From NCBI RefSeq assembly GCF_040678635.1, contig NZ_JBFATZ010000012.1, positions 62,001 to 126,000 of the forward strand: a stretch of DNA of 64,000 nt, given 5' to 3'. Source of the stretch: Thermopolyspora sp040678635 (GTDB lineage Bacteria > Actinomycetota > Actinomycetes > Streptosporangiales > Streptosporangiaceae). Of the stretch, positions 16,865 to 25,131 are shown piece by piece. The position numbers were made by a program, and so were the translations under genes. Under the pieces are notes generated by a model. That model was not told the origin of the DNA. It worked only from the letters and a program-made list of their open reading frames with translations, and ran no database searches. Every line of letters starts with the position of its first letter. The stretch's first letter is position 1.

Positions 16865-17767
16865 ATGCGCCTGCGCCAGCTCGAGTACTTCATCGCCATC
16901 TGCGAATACGGCTCGTTCAGCGCGGCGGCCGCTCAGCTTCTCGTCGCGCAGCCCTCGCTGTCGCAGCAGATCCGCGCCCTGGAGCGAGAGGTGGGCGCCA
17001 AGCTGCTGGAGCGGGGACGACAGGGCGTCACGCTCACGGCCGCCGGCCGGGTCTTCCTGCCCCGCGCGCGGTCGGTGATCGACGCGGTCGAGGCGGCGCG
17101 CAGGGCGGTGGCCGACGTGGTCGGCGGCCTCGACGGTGAGCTGCACGTGCTGACCGTGCGGTCGGTGGCCTCGGGGGTGCTGCCCGCCGGCATCGTACGC
17201 TGGCACGAGAAGTACCCCGCCACGGTGCTGCGGCTGCACGACTACTCCCACCGCAGGGACCTTGAGACGGCGATGCGCGCCGGGCACGGCGACGTGGCGA
17301 TCGGACCCCGGCCACGCAACTGGGACGGGGACATCGTGTCGCTCGGCTTCGAGAGCCTGGTGGTGGCCGGTCGCGGGCCGTACGACGCCGAGCGCGCCTC
17401 GGTGGCCGAGCTCGCCGCCGGGAAGTGGATCCACTTCGAGCCCGAGCAGGGGATGTCGGAGGTCGTCGACTGGGCGGCGCGGTCGCTCGGCTTCACGCCG
17501 CGGACGGTGGCGCGGGTGGGTCAGGTCGCGGCGTCCCTGAACCTCGCCGTGCAGGGGGTGGGGTTCGCGCTGATCCCGGCGAACGCCGTACCGCCGGGCT
17601 GGGAGCGGCACGTGCGGCCGCTGGAGCCGCCGCTCTACCGCGAGCTGGTGGCCTATGGGCGCGGCCCGATGATGCAACTGGTACGGCGGTTCGTCGATCT
17701 GCTGAACTCGGTGGAGCTCCCGCTGGTCAGCCGCGCCGGCGTGCCCGCGGACGCGCTGGTCTGCTAG
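16865..17767 (+). CDS. LysR-family regulator of the catabolic cluster
   Basis: The product has 300 residues, the normal LysR length. The helix-turn-helix is at 1-60 (MRLRQLEYFIAICEYGSFS, AQPSLSQQIRALEREVGAKL) and the effector-binding domain follows (about 88-290, ELHVLTVRSVASGVLPAGIV). The ATG at 16865 begins the invariant N-terminus, so longer frames upstream are not used. It lies between two halves of a catabolic cluster, and at least four T-N11-A operators of one sequence type lie at its own and neighbouring promoters. It probably activates the cluster on binding a pathway intermediate. Confidence 0.9.
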   Translation: MRLRQLEYFIAICEYGSFSAAAAQLLVAQPSLSQQIRALEREVGAKLLERGRQGVTLTAAGRVFLPRARSVIDAVEAARRAVADVVGGLDGELHVLTVRSVASGVLPAGIVRWHEKYPATVLRLHDYSHRRDLETAMRAGHGDVAIGPRPRNWDGDIVSLGFESLVVAGRGPYDAERASVAELAAGKWIHFEPEQGMSEVVDWAARSLGFTPRTVARVGQVAASLNLAVQGVGFALIPANAVPPGWERHVRPLEPPLYRELVAYGRGPMMQLVRRFVDLLNSVELPLVSRAGVPADALVC

Positions 17768-17793
17768 GACCCCTGGCGGCCGGTCCTGGCACG

Positions 17794-19020
17794 TCAGTGC
17801 GGGACCTCGCCGCGGTGCGACGCGAGCAGGTCCAGTCCGAAGTCCCCATCCGGATCCCGCCACACCGAATGCGCGTGGTTGGCGCCGCGCTGGGTGTTGT
17901 CGTACTCGATGAGCAGCCGCGGCCCGGTGAGCCGGTAGTAGTGCGGCTCGCCCGGCGAGATGCCGCCGGCCCAGCCGAAACGCACCTGATCAAGGTTGTG
18001 GTCGCGCAGGTGGTGGCGGCGATGGGCGGCGGCGACCGGCGCGGGAGAGCGGTCGGTGTAGGCCGCGAGCAGCGCGCGGAGCAGGTCGCGCTGCTCCGGC
18101 GTCATCTCGCGGGCGGGGAACCCCTGGGGCTCGGCGGTGAGCGCCATCGCCTCGTGGTCCTGTTCGGTGTAGCCGGAGGCGCGCTCGGCGACCTCGTCGA
18201 TCCGGTCCACCAGCGCGGACAGCCGAGGCGGGGGAAGCGGCCCGCGGAACAGGTCCTGCATGTGCAGCATGCGGTCGCCGGGGCGGACGCGGGCGCGGTT
18301 GCCGGAGACGATGTCGGAGATCGCGCGGGGATGCAGCAGGGCCCGCGCCCGCTCCCGTTCCCCCAGCGAGGTCATGAGGGCGCGGGCGAGGTCCTCCACC
18401 CCGCCGAGCGGTCGCAGCGTCCCGGCGAGCAGCGGCGACGCGGCGGGGTCGGCGCCCAGGAACGACGGCGTCGCCGCCGCGATCCGCCCGTCGTGGATCA
18501 GCAGGTTCACCGACAGGTGGTGGCCGCCGATCCGCCACCCCCAGAGGGGCTCGCCGGGACGCCCGAAGACGCGTACCCAGTACAGCCCCGGGTCGCGTCC
18601 GCGCTCCCGGCCCCAGTCGACGTGCCACCCCTCCAGTTCGTCGAGGACGTTCTCCAGCCCCATGACGGTGCAGGCGGTGACGTACGCCGGCCGGGTCAGG
18701 CCGCAGGCCAGGAGCCGCATGACGAGGCTCTGCTGCCGGGGCGCGAGTTCGCGGATCGGCACCCCGCCGTGGTCGGTGGGGGTGTAGAACCAGCGGAGCC
18801 GCTCGGCCTCGACGTCCGGATCGCCGAAGGGGACCAGGGCCGCGCGGGCGCGCAGCGCTTGCGGGAGCGAGTCGAGGAGGTCGGCCGCAGCGCGGGCCAT
18901 ATCGTCCACGAGCGTCCGCTCGTCATCGTCGCCCACGAGCGTACGCTCGGCGTCGTCGTCCACGACCGTCCGCTCGGCGTCGCGCGGACGGCCCTCGGGG
19001 CCGGTGGCGTTCTCGCCCAT
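17794..19020 (-). CDS. DUF3500 family protein
   Basis: The product has 408 residues. After a low-complexity N-terminus built from three copies of an ERT(V/L)V-DD unit (about 15-40), the body matches DUF3500 proteins: FGDPDVEAERLRWFYTPTDH, GLTRPAYVTACTVMGLENVL, WGWRIGGHHLSVNLLIHDGR and EYDNTQRGANHAHSVWRDPD. The many conserved His, Asp and Arg residues suggest a metal-dependent enzyme, but no function is established to my knowledge. The start lies one base after the alcohol-dehydrogenase stop, so the two are translationally coupled, and the protein should act in the same pathway. Confidence 0.82.
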   Translation of the reverse strand: MGENATGPEGRPRDAERTVVDDDAERTLVGDDDERTLVDDMARAAADLLDSLPQALRARAALVPFGDPDVEAERLRWFYTPTDHGGVPIRELAPRQQSLVMRLLACGLTRPAYVTACTVMGLENVLDELEGWHVDWGRERGRDPGLYWVRVFGRPGEPLWGWRIGGHHLSVNLLIHDGRIAAATPSFLGADPAASPLLAGTLRPLGGVEDLARALMTSLGERERARALLHPRAISDIVSGNRARVRPGDRMLHMQDLFRGPLPPPRLSALVDRIDEVAERASGYTEQDHEAMALTAEPQGFPAREMTPEQRDLLRALLAAYTDRSPAPVAAAHRRHHLRDHNLDQVRFGWAGGISPGEPHYYRLTGPRLLIEYDNTQRGANHAHSVWRDPDGDFGLDLLASHRGEVPH

Positions 19021-19021
19021 C

Positions 19022-20131
19022 TCAGCCCTCGCCGAGGTCCGGCGCGTCCGGTTCCGCGATGTCGAGCATGACCTTGATGGCGTCGTCGCGGCGCTCGGCG
19101 TAGGTGTCGAACGCCTCGGTCAGCTCCTCCAGCGGGAAGTGGTGGGTGACCAGCCGTTCGGTGTCGAGCCGCCCCTGGCCCGCCAGCGAGACGGCGCGCG
19201 CGACCGAGCCGGCGCCCTCGCCGCGCACCGTGTGCAGGGTGATGCCGTTCATCACGGCCTGGTTGAGGTCGGCGGTCACCGGCCGCTCGAAGAATCCGAC
19301 CAGGACCACGGCGCCGCCACGCCTGGTCATCCGCAACGCGTCGTTCACGGCCGGCGCCGCCCCTGAGCACTCCAGGACGACGTCGGCCCCCAGCCCGCCG
19401 GTGGCGGCCCGCACCCGCGCGACGACATCGTCCTCGTGCGCGTTGAGCAGGAGATCCGCCCCGTACATCGCGCCGATCTTGAGCCTGGCCTCGCGGGTCC
19501 CGCTCAGCGCGACGAGCTCCGCGCCCAGTTGCCTGGCGACCTGTACGGCGAGCAGGCCGATCGGCCCCGCGCCGAGAACGGCGACCCTGCTGCCGGCGAG
19601 CATCGTCCCCAGGACGTCGAACGCGTGCATGACGGTGCCCACGGTCGTCAGGACGACCCCGGCGTCGAAGCTGATCCGCTCGGGCAGGCGGTGCAGCGTC
19701 GAGACATGGTTCAGGGCGTACTGCGCGAATCCGCCGTTGACCGTCATGCCGAGGGCCCGGTGTCCTTTGCCGCGGTCGCCGTAGTTGAGGCAGCCGGTGT
19801 AGGCCCCGTTCAGGCAGTTGACGCAGCGCATGCAGCCGCGGTGCGCCTCGGTCACCACCCGGTCGCCGACGCGGAACTCGTCCACCGTCGAGCCGACCGC
19901 CGCCACGACGCCGGCGTACTCGTGTCCCGGCACGAAGGGGTCCGCCGGCGGGCCCCCGTGGGCGAAGAACTCGCCGCTGCGGATCTTGAGGTCGGTCCCG
20001 CAGAGGGAGGCACGATGGACGCGCACCAGGACGTCCTCCGGTCCCGGCTCCGGCACAGGGAGATCGCGTATCCGGATGCGGCCGGGCTCGGCGAGCACGG
20101 CCGCCCGCATCACGTTCGGGATCGCGGTCAT
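19022..20131 (-). CDS. Zinc-dependent alcohol/polyol dehydrogenase (MDR family)
   Basis: The product has 369 residues from the ATG at 20131, close behind GAGGACC. Catalytic zinc ligands are Cys44 and His70-Glu71 (LCGTDLKIRSGEF, VPGHEYAGVVAAVG); structural zinc ligands are Cys100, 103, 106 and 114 (GCMRCVNCLNGAYTGC). The NAD(P) fold shows VLGAGPIGLLAVQVARQLGA. Similarity is to threonine/sorbitol dehydrogenase-like enzymes. It faces the DapA-like gene across a region with two LysR operators and is coupled to the DUF3500 gene. It probably oxidises an alcohol intermediate of the pathway. Confidence 0.88.
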   Translation of the reverse strand: MTAIPNVMRAAVLAEPGRIRIRDLPVPEPGPEDVLVRVHRASLCGTDLKIRSGEFFAHGGPPADPFVPGHEYAGVVAAVGSTVDEFRVGDRVVTEAHRGCMRCVNCLNGAYTGCLNYGDRGKGHRALGMTVNGGFAQYALNHVSTLHRLPERISFDAGVVLTTVGTVMHAFDVLGTMLAGSRVAVLGAGPIGLLAVQVARQLGAELVALSGTREARLKIGAMYGADLLLNAHEDDVVARVRAATGGLGADVVLECSGAAPAVNDALRMTRRGGAVVLVGFFERPVTADLNQAVMNGITLHTVRGEGAGSVARAVSLAGQGRLDTERLVTHHFPLEELTEAFDTYAERRDDAIKVMLDIAEPDAPDLGEG

Positions 20132-20213
20132 ACAGGGGTCCTCACTGTCGCGAAGGGTGACCACATCAGCGTGGGGGTGCGAGCCCGCGGGTGTCCAAGA
20201 CGCACTACCGCTC

Positions 20214-20240
20214 CCGGGGATAGGCACCGCCTATCCCCGG
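20214..20240. promoter_or_regulatory. LysR operator with perfect 12-bp arms
   Basis: Arms CCGGGGATAGGC and GCCTATCCCCGG with three bases between; the core ATAGGC-N3-GCCTAT contains T-N11-A. It lies in the divergent promoter of the alcohol dehydrogenase and the DapA-like gene and is the strongest member of the set. Confidence 0.75.
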
Positions 20241-20280
20241 CCCTATTACGGACCTGTCCCCGGGCGCGCCCCCGAGAACG

Positions 20281-20297
20281 CATAGGCGAGGCTTATG
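20281..20297. promoter_or_regulatory. Second LysR operator in the divergent promoter
   Basis: CATAGGC-GAG-GCTTATG, one mismatch between arms, again with T-N11-A. Its centre is 62 bp from the centre of the site at 20214, and a half site (CATAGGC) follows at about 20323. Paired sites at this spacing fit recall-and-activation binding by a LysR tetramer. Confidence 0.65.
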
Positions 20298-20408
20298 GAG
20301 TGCACGAGGGATTGGTCTTAGCGCATAGGCGGTCCGGGCGGCTTCAGTGATGGGTGAACAAGAAGCGGCCGTGCGACCCCCGGCCACCGACCCCCAGGAG
20401 GGCGATCA

Positions 20409-21341
20409 ATGACGTCGATCAGCAGGACCACCCGCGGCGTGTACGCGATCGCGCCGACGCCGTTCCACCCCGGCGGCGAGGTGGACCTGGACTCGCTGCG
20501 GCGGCTCGTCGACTTCTACGAGGCGGTCGGAGTCGACGGCCTCACGCTGCTCGGGCAGATGGGCGAGGCGCCGAAGCTGACGCACGCCGAGGCCGTGGAG
20601 ATCGTCGAGACGGTCCTGGGCCGGACCCGCCTCCCCGTGATCGTCGGGGTCTCCGCGCCGGGCTTCGGGCCGATGAAGGCGCTGACCGACGAGGTCATGT
20701 CCCGGGGCGCGGCGGGCGTGATGGTCGCCCCGCCGAACACCCTGCGCACCGACGACCAGATCGTCGGCTACTACGCCCAGGTCGGGGACGCGCTCGGGCC
20801 GGACGTGCCGGTCGTCGTCCAGGACTATCCCCTCACGTTCTCCGTCGTGATGTCGGCGCCGGTGCTGCGGCGCATCGCGCGGGACGTGCCGTCGGTGGTG
20901 ATGCTCAAGCACGAGGACTGGCCCGGCCTGGAGAAGATCAGCGCGCTGCGCGCCGCCGAGGAGGCCGGCGAGATGCCGCGCCTGTCGATCCTGTGCGGCA
21001 ACGGCGGCCTGTTCCTCGACTTCGAGATGCGGCGCGGCGCGGACGGCGCGATGACCGGCTACTGCTTCCCCGAGCTCCTCGTGGACGTCGTCCGGCTCGT
21101 GACCGAGGGGAACACCGACGACGCGCACGACCTGTTCGACGCGCATCTGCCGTTGATCCGCTACGAGCAGCAGGCCGCCGTCGGTCTCGCGGTCCGCAAG
21201 TACGTCATGCGGCGGCGGGGCCTGCTGGCCTTCGACGCCCAGCGCGCCCCGGGGCGGCCGCTCACCGCCGCCGAGCGCGCCGAGGTCGATGTGCTGCTGG
21301 AACGGCTCGCCCGGCGGGACCCCCGAGCGAAGATCTCCTGA
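20409..21341 (+). CDS. DapA/N-acetylneuraminate-lyase family aldolase
   Basis: The product has 310 residues with AGGAGGG nine bases before the ATG. It is a class I (Schiff-base) TIM-barrel lyase: Lys167 (VVMLKHEDWPG) forms the imine and Tyr140 (VQDYPLTFS) is the proton relay. The GTTGE motif of true dihydrodipicolinate synthases is changed to GQMGEAPKL (49-57), so the enzyme is not a lysine-pathway DapA. Probably it cleaves or hydrates a 2-oxo acid made by the cluster. It is divergent from the alcohol dehydrogenase and under the LysR operators. Confidence 0.85.
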   Translation: MTSISRTTRGVYAIAPTPFHPGGEVDLDSLRRLVDFYEAVGVDGLTLLGQMGEAPKLTHAEAVEIVETVLGRTRLPVIVGVSAPGFGPMKALTDEVMSRGAAGVMVAPPNTLRTDDQIVGYYAQVGDALGPDVPVVVQDYPLTFSVVMSAPVLRRIARDVPSVVMLKHEDWPGLEKISALRAAEEAGEMPRLSILCGNGGLFLDFEMRRGADGAMTGYCFPELLVDVVRLVTEGNTDDAHDLFDAHLPLIRYEQQAAVGLAVRKYVMRRRGLLAFDAQRAPGRPLTAAERAEVDVLLERLARRDPRAKIS

Positions 21342-21377
21342 GCCGCCCTGAGTCGCCCTGAGCCGCCGGGGCCGGGG

Positions 21378-22103
21378 TCAGTGCGGCGAGCCGAAGCGGC
21401 GGGCGACCTCCTGGTATCCCGCCGCGATGGACCGGTACGCGCGGGCGTGGTCGACCCAGAGGCGTTCGAGGTTCTCGATGGCGTAGGCGCGCTCCATCAC
21501 CGCCGCCGCGTCCGCTCGGGGCACGCGCACGGCTCCGTCCCGGTCGGACACGATCAGGTCGCCCGGGCTGATCTCGACCCCGCCGATCAGCACCGGGACC
21601 CCGGTTCCTCGGCAGGAGCCGCGGAACGCCCGCGGGTGGGCGCGGCGGTAGCGGACCGGGAAGCCGTAGCCCTCGATTTCGTCGGTGTCGCGGATCAGGC
21701 CGTTGGTGAGGGCTCCGGCGAGGCGCCGCGCGGCCGCGGTTCCGGCGGTCACGCCGCCGAGCGTGCTGATCTCGTCCCCGTCCGCCGCGAGGACGAGCAC
21801 GCTGCCCGCGGCCGCGCCGTCGACCACCTTCCAGACCTCCTGGGCGTCCTGCGGGCCGTCCGGCGCCGGCTCGCCGAACCGGATGGTGACGGCGGGCCCG
21901 ATGAACACGCCGGAGCCAAGGATTGACCGGGGTCCTTCGATGATTCCATCGGCCCCGCGCTCGGCCATGGCGTCCACGACCGACGCCACTCCGACGGCCG
22001 CGAAGAGGGGCGAGTCCGGGCCGCCCGGGTTCGGTGTTTCGATGACGACTCCTCCTCCGCCGAGCGCGATCGTGCGGCTCGGCTGTCTCGTGCCCGTCGG
22101 CAC
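21378..22103 (-). CDS. RraA-like aldolase (4-hydroxy-4-methyl-2-oxoglutarate aldolase-like)
   Basis: The product has 241 residues. The core matches the RraA/HMG-aldolase family: GPAVTIRFGEP, SVLVLAADGD, GGVTAGTAAARRLAGALTNG, LIRDTDEIEGYGFPV (Arg-Asp pair that binds metal and substrate) and SPGDLIVSDRDGAVRVP. Such enzymes split 4-hydroxy-2-oxo diacids to pyruvate and a keto acid; others are RNase E inhibitors, which is unlikely in this context. The start is uncertain: GTG at 22103 is used, but a strong GGAGGAGG lies 20 codons downstream without a standard start codon. It shares a strand with the MFS gene upstream. Confidence 0.8.
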   Translation of the reverse strand: MPTGTRQPSRTIALGGGGVVIETPNPGGPDSPLFAAVGVASVVDAMAERGADGIIEGPRSILGSGVFIGPAVTIRFGEPAPDGPQDAQEVWKVVDGAAAGSVLVLAADGDEISTLGGVTAGTAAARRLAGALTNGLIRDTDEIEGYGFPVRYRRAHPRAFRGSCRGTGVPVLIGGVEISPGDLIVSDRDGAVRVPRADAAAVMERAYAIENLERLWVDHARAYRSIAAGYQEVARRFGSPH

Positions 22104-22130
22104 CTCGGCCGACGCTCGTTTCCTGGATCT

Positions 22131-22203
22131 GATGCCCGACTTTGATGCCCAGCCCTTGATGCCCGACTTTGATGACCGACTTTGATGACCGACTTTGATG
22201 GCC
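22131..22203. repeat. Tandem repeat, unit near TTTGATGCCCGAC
   Basis: Five to six units of 13-14 bp (TGATGCCCGACTT, TGATGCCCAGCCCT, TGATGCCCGACTTT, GATGACCGACTTT twice, GATGGCCGAC) fill the gap between the MFS and RraA-like genes. No coding role seen. Confidence 0.8.
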
Positions 22204-22272
22204 GACGCCGTACGGCCGGATCCGGACCCCGGCTCGCCGGAGATCCGGATCCGGCCTCCCTATGGCCGGTCT

Positions 22273-23625
22273 TCAGGAGACCTGGCTCGCGGACGCGGAC
22301 AGGTCGGCGGGCTGGGGCGCGGCGGCGTTCAGCGGACGGCCGTCCAGATGCCTGCGCGGGAGCAGCAGGACGACGAGCACGCCGATCACCGTGGGGGCCA
22401 TGAGGGCGTAGAAGGTCCAGCTCACCGGCAGGCCGACCACGATGATCCAGCCGAGTGCGAGCGGGCCGAGGATGCTGCCGAGCCGCGACACCGCCAGGTA
22501 GGAACCCACCGCGGAGGCGCGGACCGCCGCGTGGAACCAGGTGCCGACGTACGCGTGCAGGATCGCGGCGGTTCCGCTTCCGCCGACGCCGGCGAGGGCC
22601 ACCGCCAGGTAGACGACGGCGGTCGGCGGACCGGCGCTCAGCACCGCCAGCGCGATGACGCCGATGCCGAAGCTCACGATCAGGACATGGCGCGGACCGG
22701 CCCGATCGGCGAACCAGGACAAGGTCAGGCTGCCCACGATCGCGCCGACGGAGAGCGTCGCGAGGAAGCTCAGGGCCGAGGTCAGCCCGTAGCCGGCCGT
22801 CTGCATGATCTGCGGCAGCCAGGTGTTGAGCCCGTAGATGGACACCTGCACGATCAACGCCGCGATGCTGAACAGCACGAGGCCTCCGAGCAGCGGTCGT
22901 CGCATCAGCACGCGCAGGTTCGACCGCTCACGCCCGTCGGCCGCCGCCTGCCGGGGCGTGGTGTCGGCGGTGGGAATCGGCAGGTCGAAGCGCCGGGCCA
23001 CCTCCTGCGCCGCACGGATCCGGCCCTTGGACACCAGGTAGTCGATCGACTCGGGCAGCATGACCATCGCGACCGGCATGAGCAGCAGGGGCAGGCCCGC
23101 GATCGCGTACATCGGGCGGAAGCCGAACTGCGGCAGGATCGCGATGCTGAGCAGCGCCGAGATGATCGCGCCCACGGAGAATCCGGCGTTCCCGATCGCG
23201 TTGAACAGGTAGCGCCGGGACGACGGGGCGAACTCGACGGTCAGCGCGATACAGACGGGGATCACCCCGCCGAGTCCGATGCCGCCGAGGAAGCGGAACA
23301 GCCCGAATATCTGGCTCGTCGGCGCGACGGAGCACACCAGCATGCACGCGGAGAACCAGCTCGTGGAGAGGATCAGCATGCGCTTGCGTCCCAGCAGGTC
23401 CGTGGCGAAGCCGCACAGCAGGGAGCCGAGCAGCAGGCCGACCAGGGCGAGGCTGGCGATCGCGCCGACCTCGGCCGCGTCGAGATTCCACTGCTCGTAC
23501 TTCAGCAGCACCGGGACCGTGGCGCCGAAGACCGAGACGTCGTAGCCGTCGCAGATGATGATCAGGCAGCAGAATGCAGGGACGAAGTACCTCAAACTGC
23601 TGCCACGCAGCCGGAGTGGTGCCAT
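22273..23625 (-). CDS. MFS transporter, aromatic-acid/organic-acid symporter type
   Basis: The product has 450 residues from the ATG at 23625 (AAGGA upstream) and about 12 membrane helices. MFS signatures are present: LLCGFATDLLGRKRMLI between helices 2 and 3, FLGGIGLGGVIPVCIALTVE in helices 4-5, and a central cytoplasmic loop at about 210-255 (DYLVSKGRIRAAQEVARRFD). The pattern is that of the sugar/AAHS-like proton symporters that import aromatic or hydroxy acids. As the only transporter of the catabolic cluster it probably brings in the substrate. It precedes the RraA-like gene on the same strand. Confidence 0.87.
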   Translation of the reverse strand: MAPLRLRGSSLRYFVPAFCCLIIICDGYDVSVFGATVPVLLKYEQWNLDAAEVGAIASLALVGLLLGSLLCGFATDLLGRKRMLILSTSWFSACMLVCSVAPTSQIFGLFRFLGGIGLGGVIPVCIALTVEFAPSSRRYLFNAIGNAGFSVGAIISALLSIAILPQFGFRPMYAIAGLPLLLMPVAMVMLPESIDYLVSKGRIRAAQEVARRFDLPIPTADTTPRQAAADGRERSNLRVLMRRPLLGGLVLFSIAALIVQVSIYGLNTWLPQIMQTAGYGLTSALSFLATLSVGAIVGSLTLSWFADRAGPRHVLIVSFGIGVIALAVLSAGPPTAVVYLAVALAGVGGSGTAAILHAYVGTWFHAAVRASAVGSYLAVSRLGSILGPLALGWIIVVGLPVSWTFYALMAPTVIGVLVVLLLPRRHLDGRPLNAAAPQPADLSASASQVS

Positions 23626-23975
23626 TTCGTGTTCCTTACCCTTGGGGGATGCGTGCGGGCGGGTGGACTGGGCGCGGGTCGGGCGCATGACCCAGGTGCA
23701 GCGCCGGTGGGAGGGGACGCGGCTCGGCTGCGACCGCGTACGTGAGCGCGTGATCGGGGGCCCGTCCCCGCCTTCCGATCCGCAGGCCGGGAGCGGCACG
23801 GCTCCCCTGGCTCACAGACTGTCGGGCGATGTGCGGTGTTCGCCGGAGGCGGGAGGGCGGGTGAGAGACGGAGCGATCACCGTGGGTACGGGAACGCCTC
23901 GGGGCGGACGGCCGGCCGCATCCCGGCGGGTGATCGGCCCTACCGGATGCGGACGGCCCATCGCCTGTGCGAGTC

Positions 23976-24027
23976 GATGTGCAGTGGTGATGTGCAGTGG
24001 TGAATTGCGGTGAGGATGTGCAGTGCT
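23976..24027. repeat. 13-bp tandem repeat, four units
   Basis: GATGTGCAGTGGT twice, then GAATTGCGGTGAG and GATGTGCAGTGCT. It lies in the 498-bp non-coding stretch 23626-24123 between the MFS start and the frameshifted SDR. Apart from the repeat and the MFS ribosome site I see nothing in that stretch. Confidence 0.8.
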
Positions 24028-24123
24028 GAGGTGAGGTGAATTCGAACGGTTGCCGACGCCACCGGCACAGGCCAGAGGCAGCGGGTCAGCGGCAGCGGCG
24101 GCGCTCTGCCGGCGACGCCGCCG

Positions 24124-24929
24124 TCAGATGTTCACCGAGCCGCCGGTGACGTCCAGGCACGCGCCGTTGACATAGCTCGCCTCCGGCGAGCACAGGAACA
24201 CGATCGCCGCCGCCTGCTCCTCCGGCTCGGCCAGCCGCCGCATCGGGTGCTGAGCGCCCAGCGACGCGCCGCCGTCCGGATACAGCGACCGGACCCGCGG
24301 AGACAGCGTCGTCGACGGGGCCGTCGCGTTGACGGTCACGCCGGCGGCGGCCACCTCGCGGGCGACGTGCTGGTCAGGCCGATCACTCCGGCCTTGGCCG
24401 CCGCGTACGCCGAGGAGCCCACCCGCGTCGGCATGCGTCCGGCCTCGCTGGCGACGGTGACGATACGCCCCCACCCGCGCTCGATCATGGCGGGCAGCAC
24501 CGCGTGCATGACCAGGTACGCCGAGCGGAGGTTGATCGCCATGATCCGGTCCCAGTCGGCCGCCGCGAGGTCGGCCGTGGCCGCGGCGCTGGTGATCCCG
24601 CCTGCGGCGTGTACCACGATGTCCGGCGGCCCGAAGGCGTCGGTCGCTGTCGCGACGAGCCGCGTCACGACCTGCTCATCGGATACGTCACCGAATGCGA
24701 GTTGTGCTTTGCCGCCGGCGTCGATAATCCGCTTGACCACGTCTTCTCCGCCCTCGCCGGGGCGCAGTGTGGCCGCTGTCACCGAGACGCCCAGTGCGGC
24801 GAGCCTGCTCGCCACGGCGGCGCCGATACCCGCCGCCGCTCCCGTCACAAGCGCCGAGCGACCCGCCCAACCGGGCGCGGACGCCGAGGCGACCGGTTCG
24901 GGGAACGATGACGTTGAGATTTCCATCAC
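24124..24929 (-). pseudogene. Short-chain dehydrogenase/reductase with a frameshift
   Basis: The first part (24929 to about 24377) has the SDR cofactor site ALVTGAAAGIGAAVASRLAA, the HAAGG strand, Ser (VTVASEAGRM) and the active-site SSAYAAAKAGVIGLT. At about 24375-24380 the frame changes: one base appears to be missing between GGCCTGACC and CACGTCGCC. The second frame then continues a normal SDR (HVAREVAAAGVTVNATAPS ... VNGACLDVTGGSVNI) to 24124. Restoring one base would give an intact protein of about 268 residues. It is either a recent pseudogene or a sequencing error. A LysR operator lies upstream, so it once belonged to the catabolic regulon. Confidence 0.8.
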
Positions 24930-24986
24930 GTAAACATGATGCGGCTCAGCGTAGGGGTGAGTCTAAGTCGCAAACCTGTCCCAGGC

Positions 24987-25003
24987 CATAGGCCGAGGCT
25001 ATG
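24987..25003. promoter_or_regulatory. LysR operator upstream of the frameshifted SDR
   Basis: CATAG-N7-CTATG with T-N11-A, 58 bp upstream of the SDR start, of the same type as the sites at 16829, 20214 and 20281. It extends the presumed regulon to the right end of the cluster. Confidence 0.7.
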
Positions 25004-25131
25004 ACCGAGGGGCCGCCCGCCGGACTCCCTTACCGCTGCTCAACGCCGGTTTCCGACGGCTCGGCGCCAACGACGGCGCCAACCGCCGTGAACAACGCAC
25101 CCGCCGTACCCGCGCCCGCGAGGCCGTGCCA

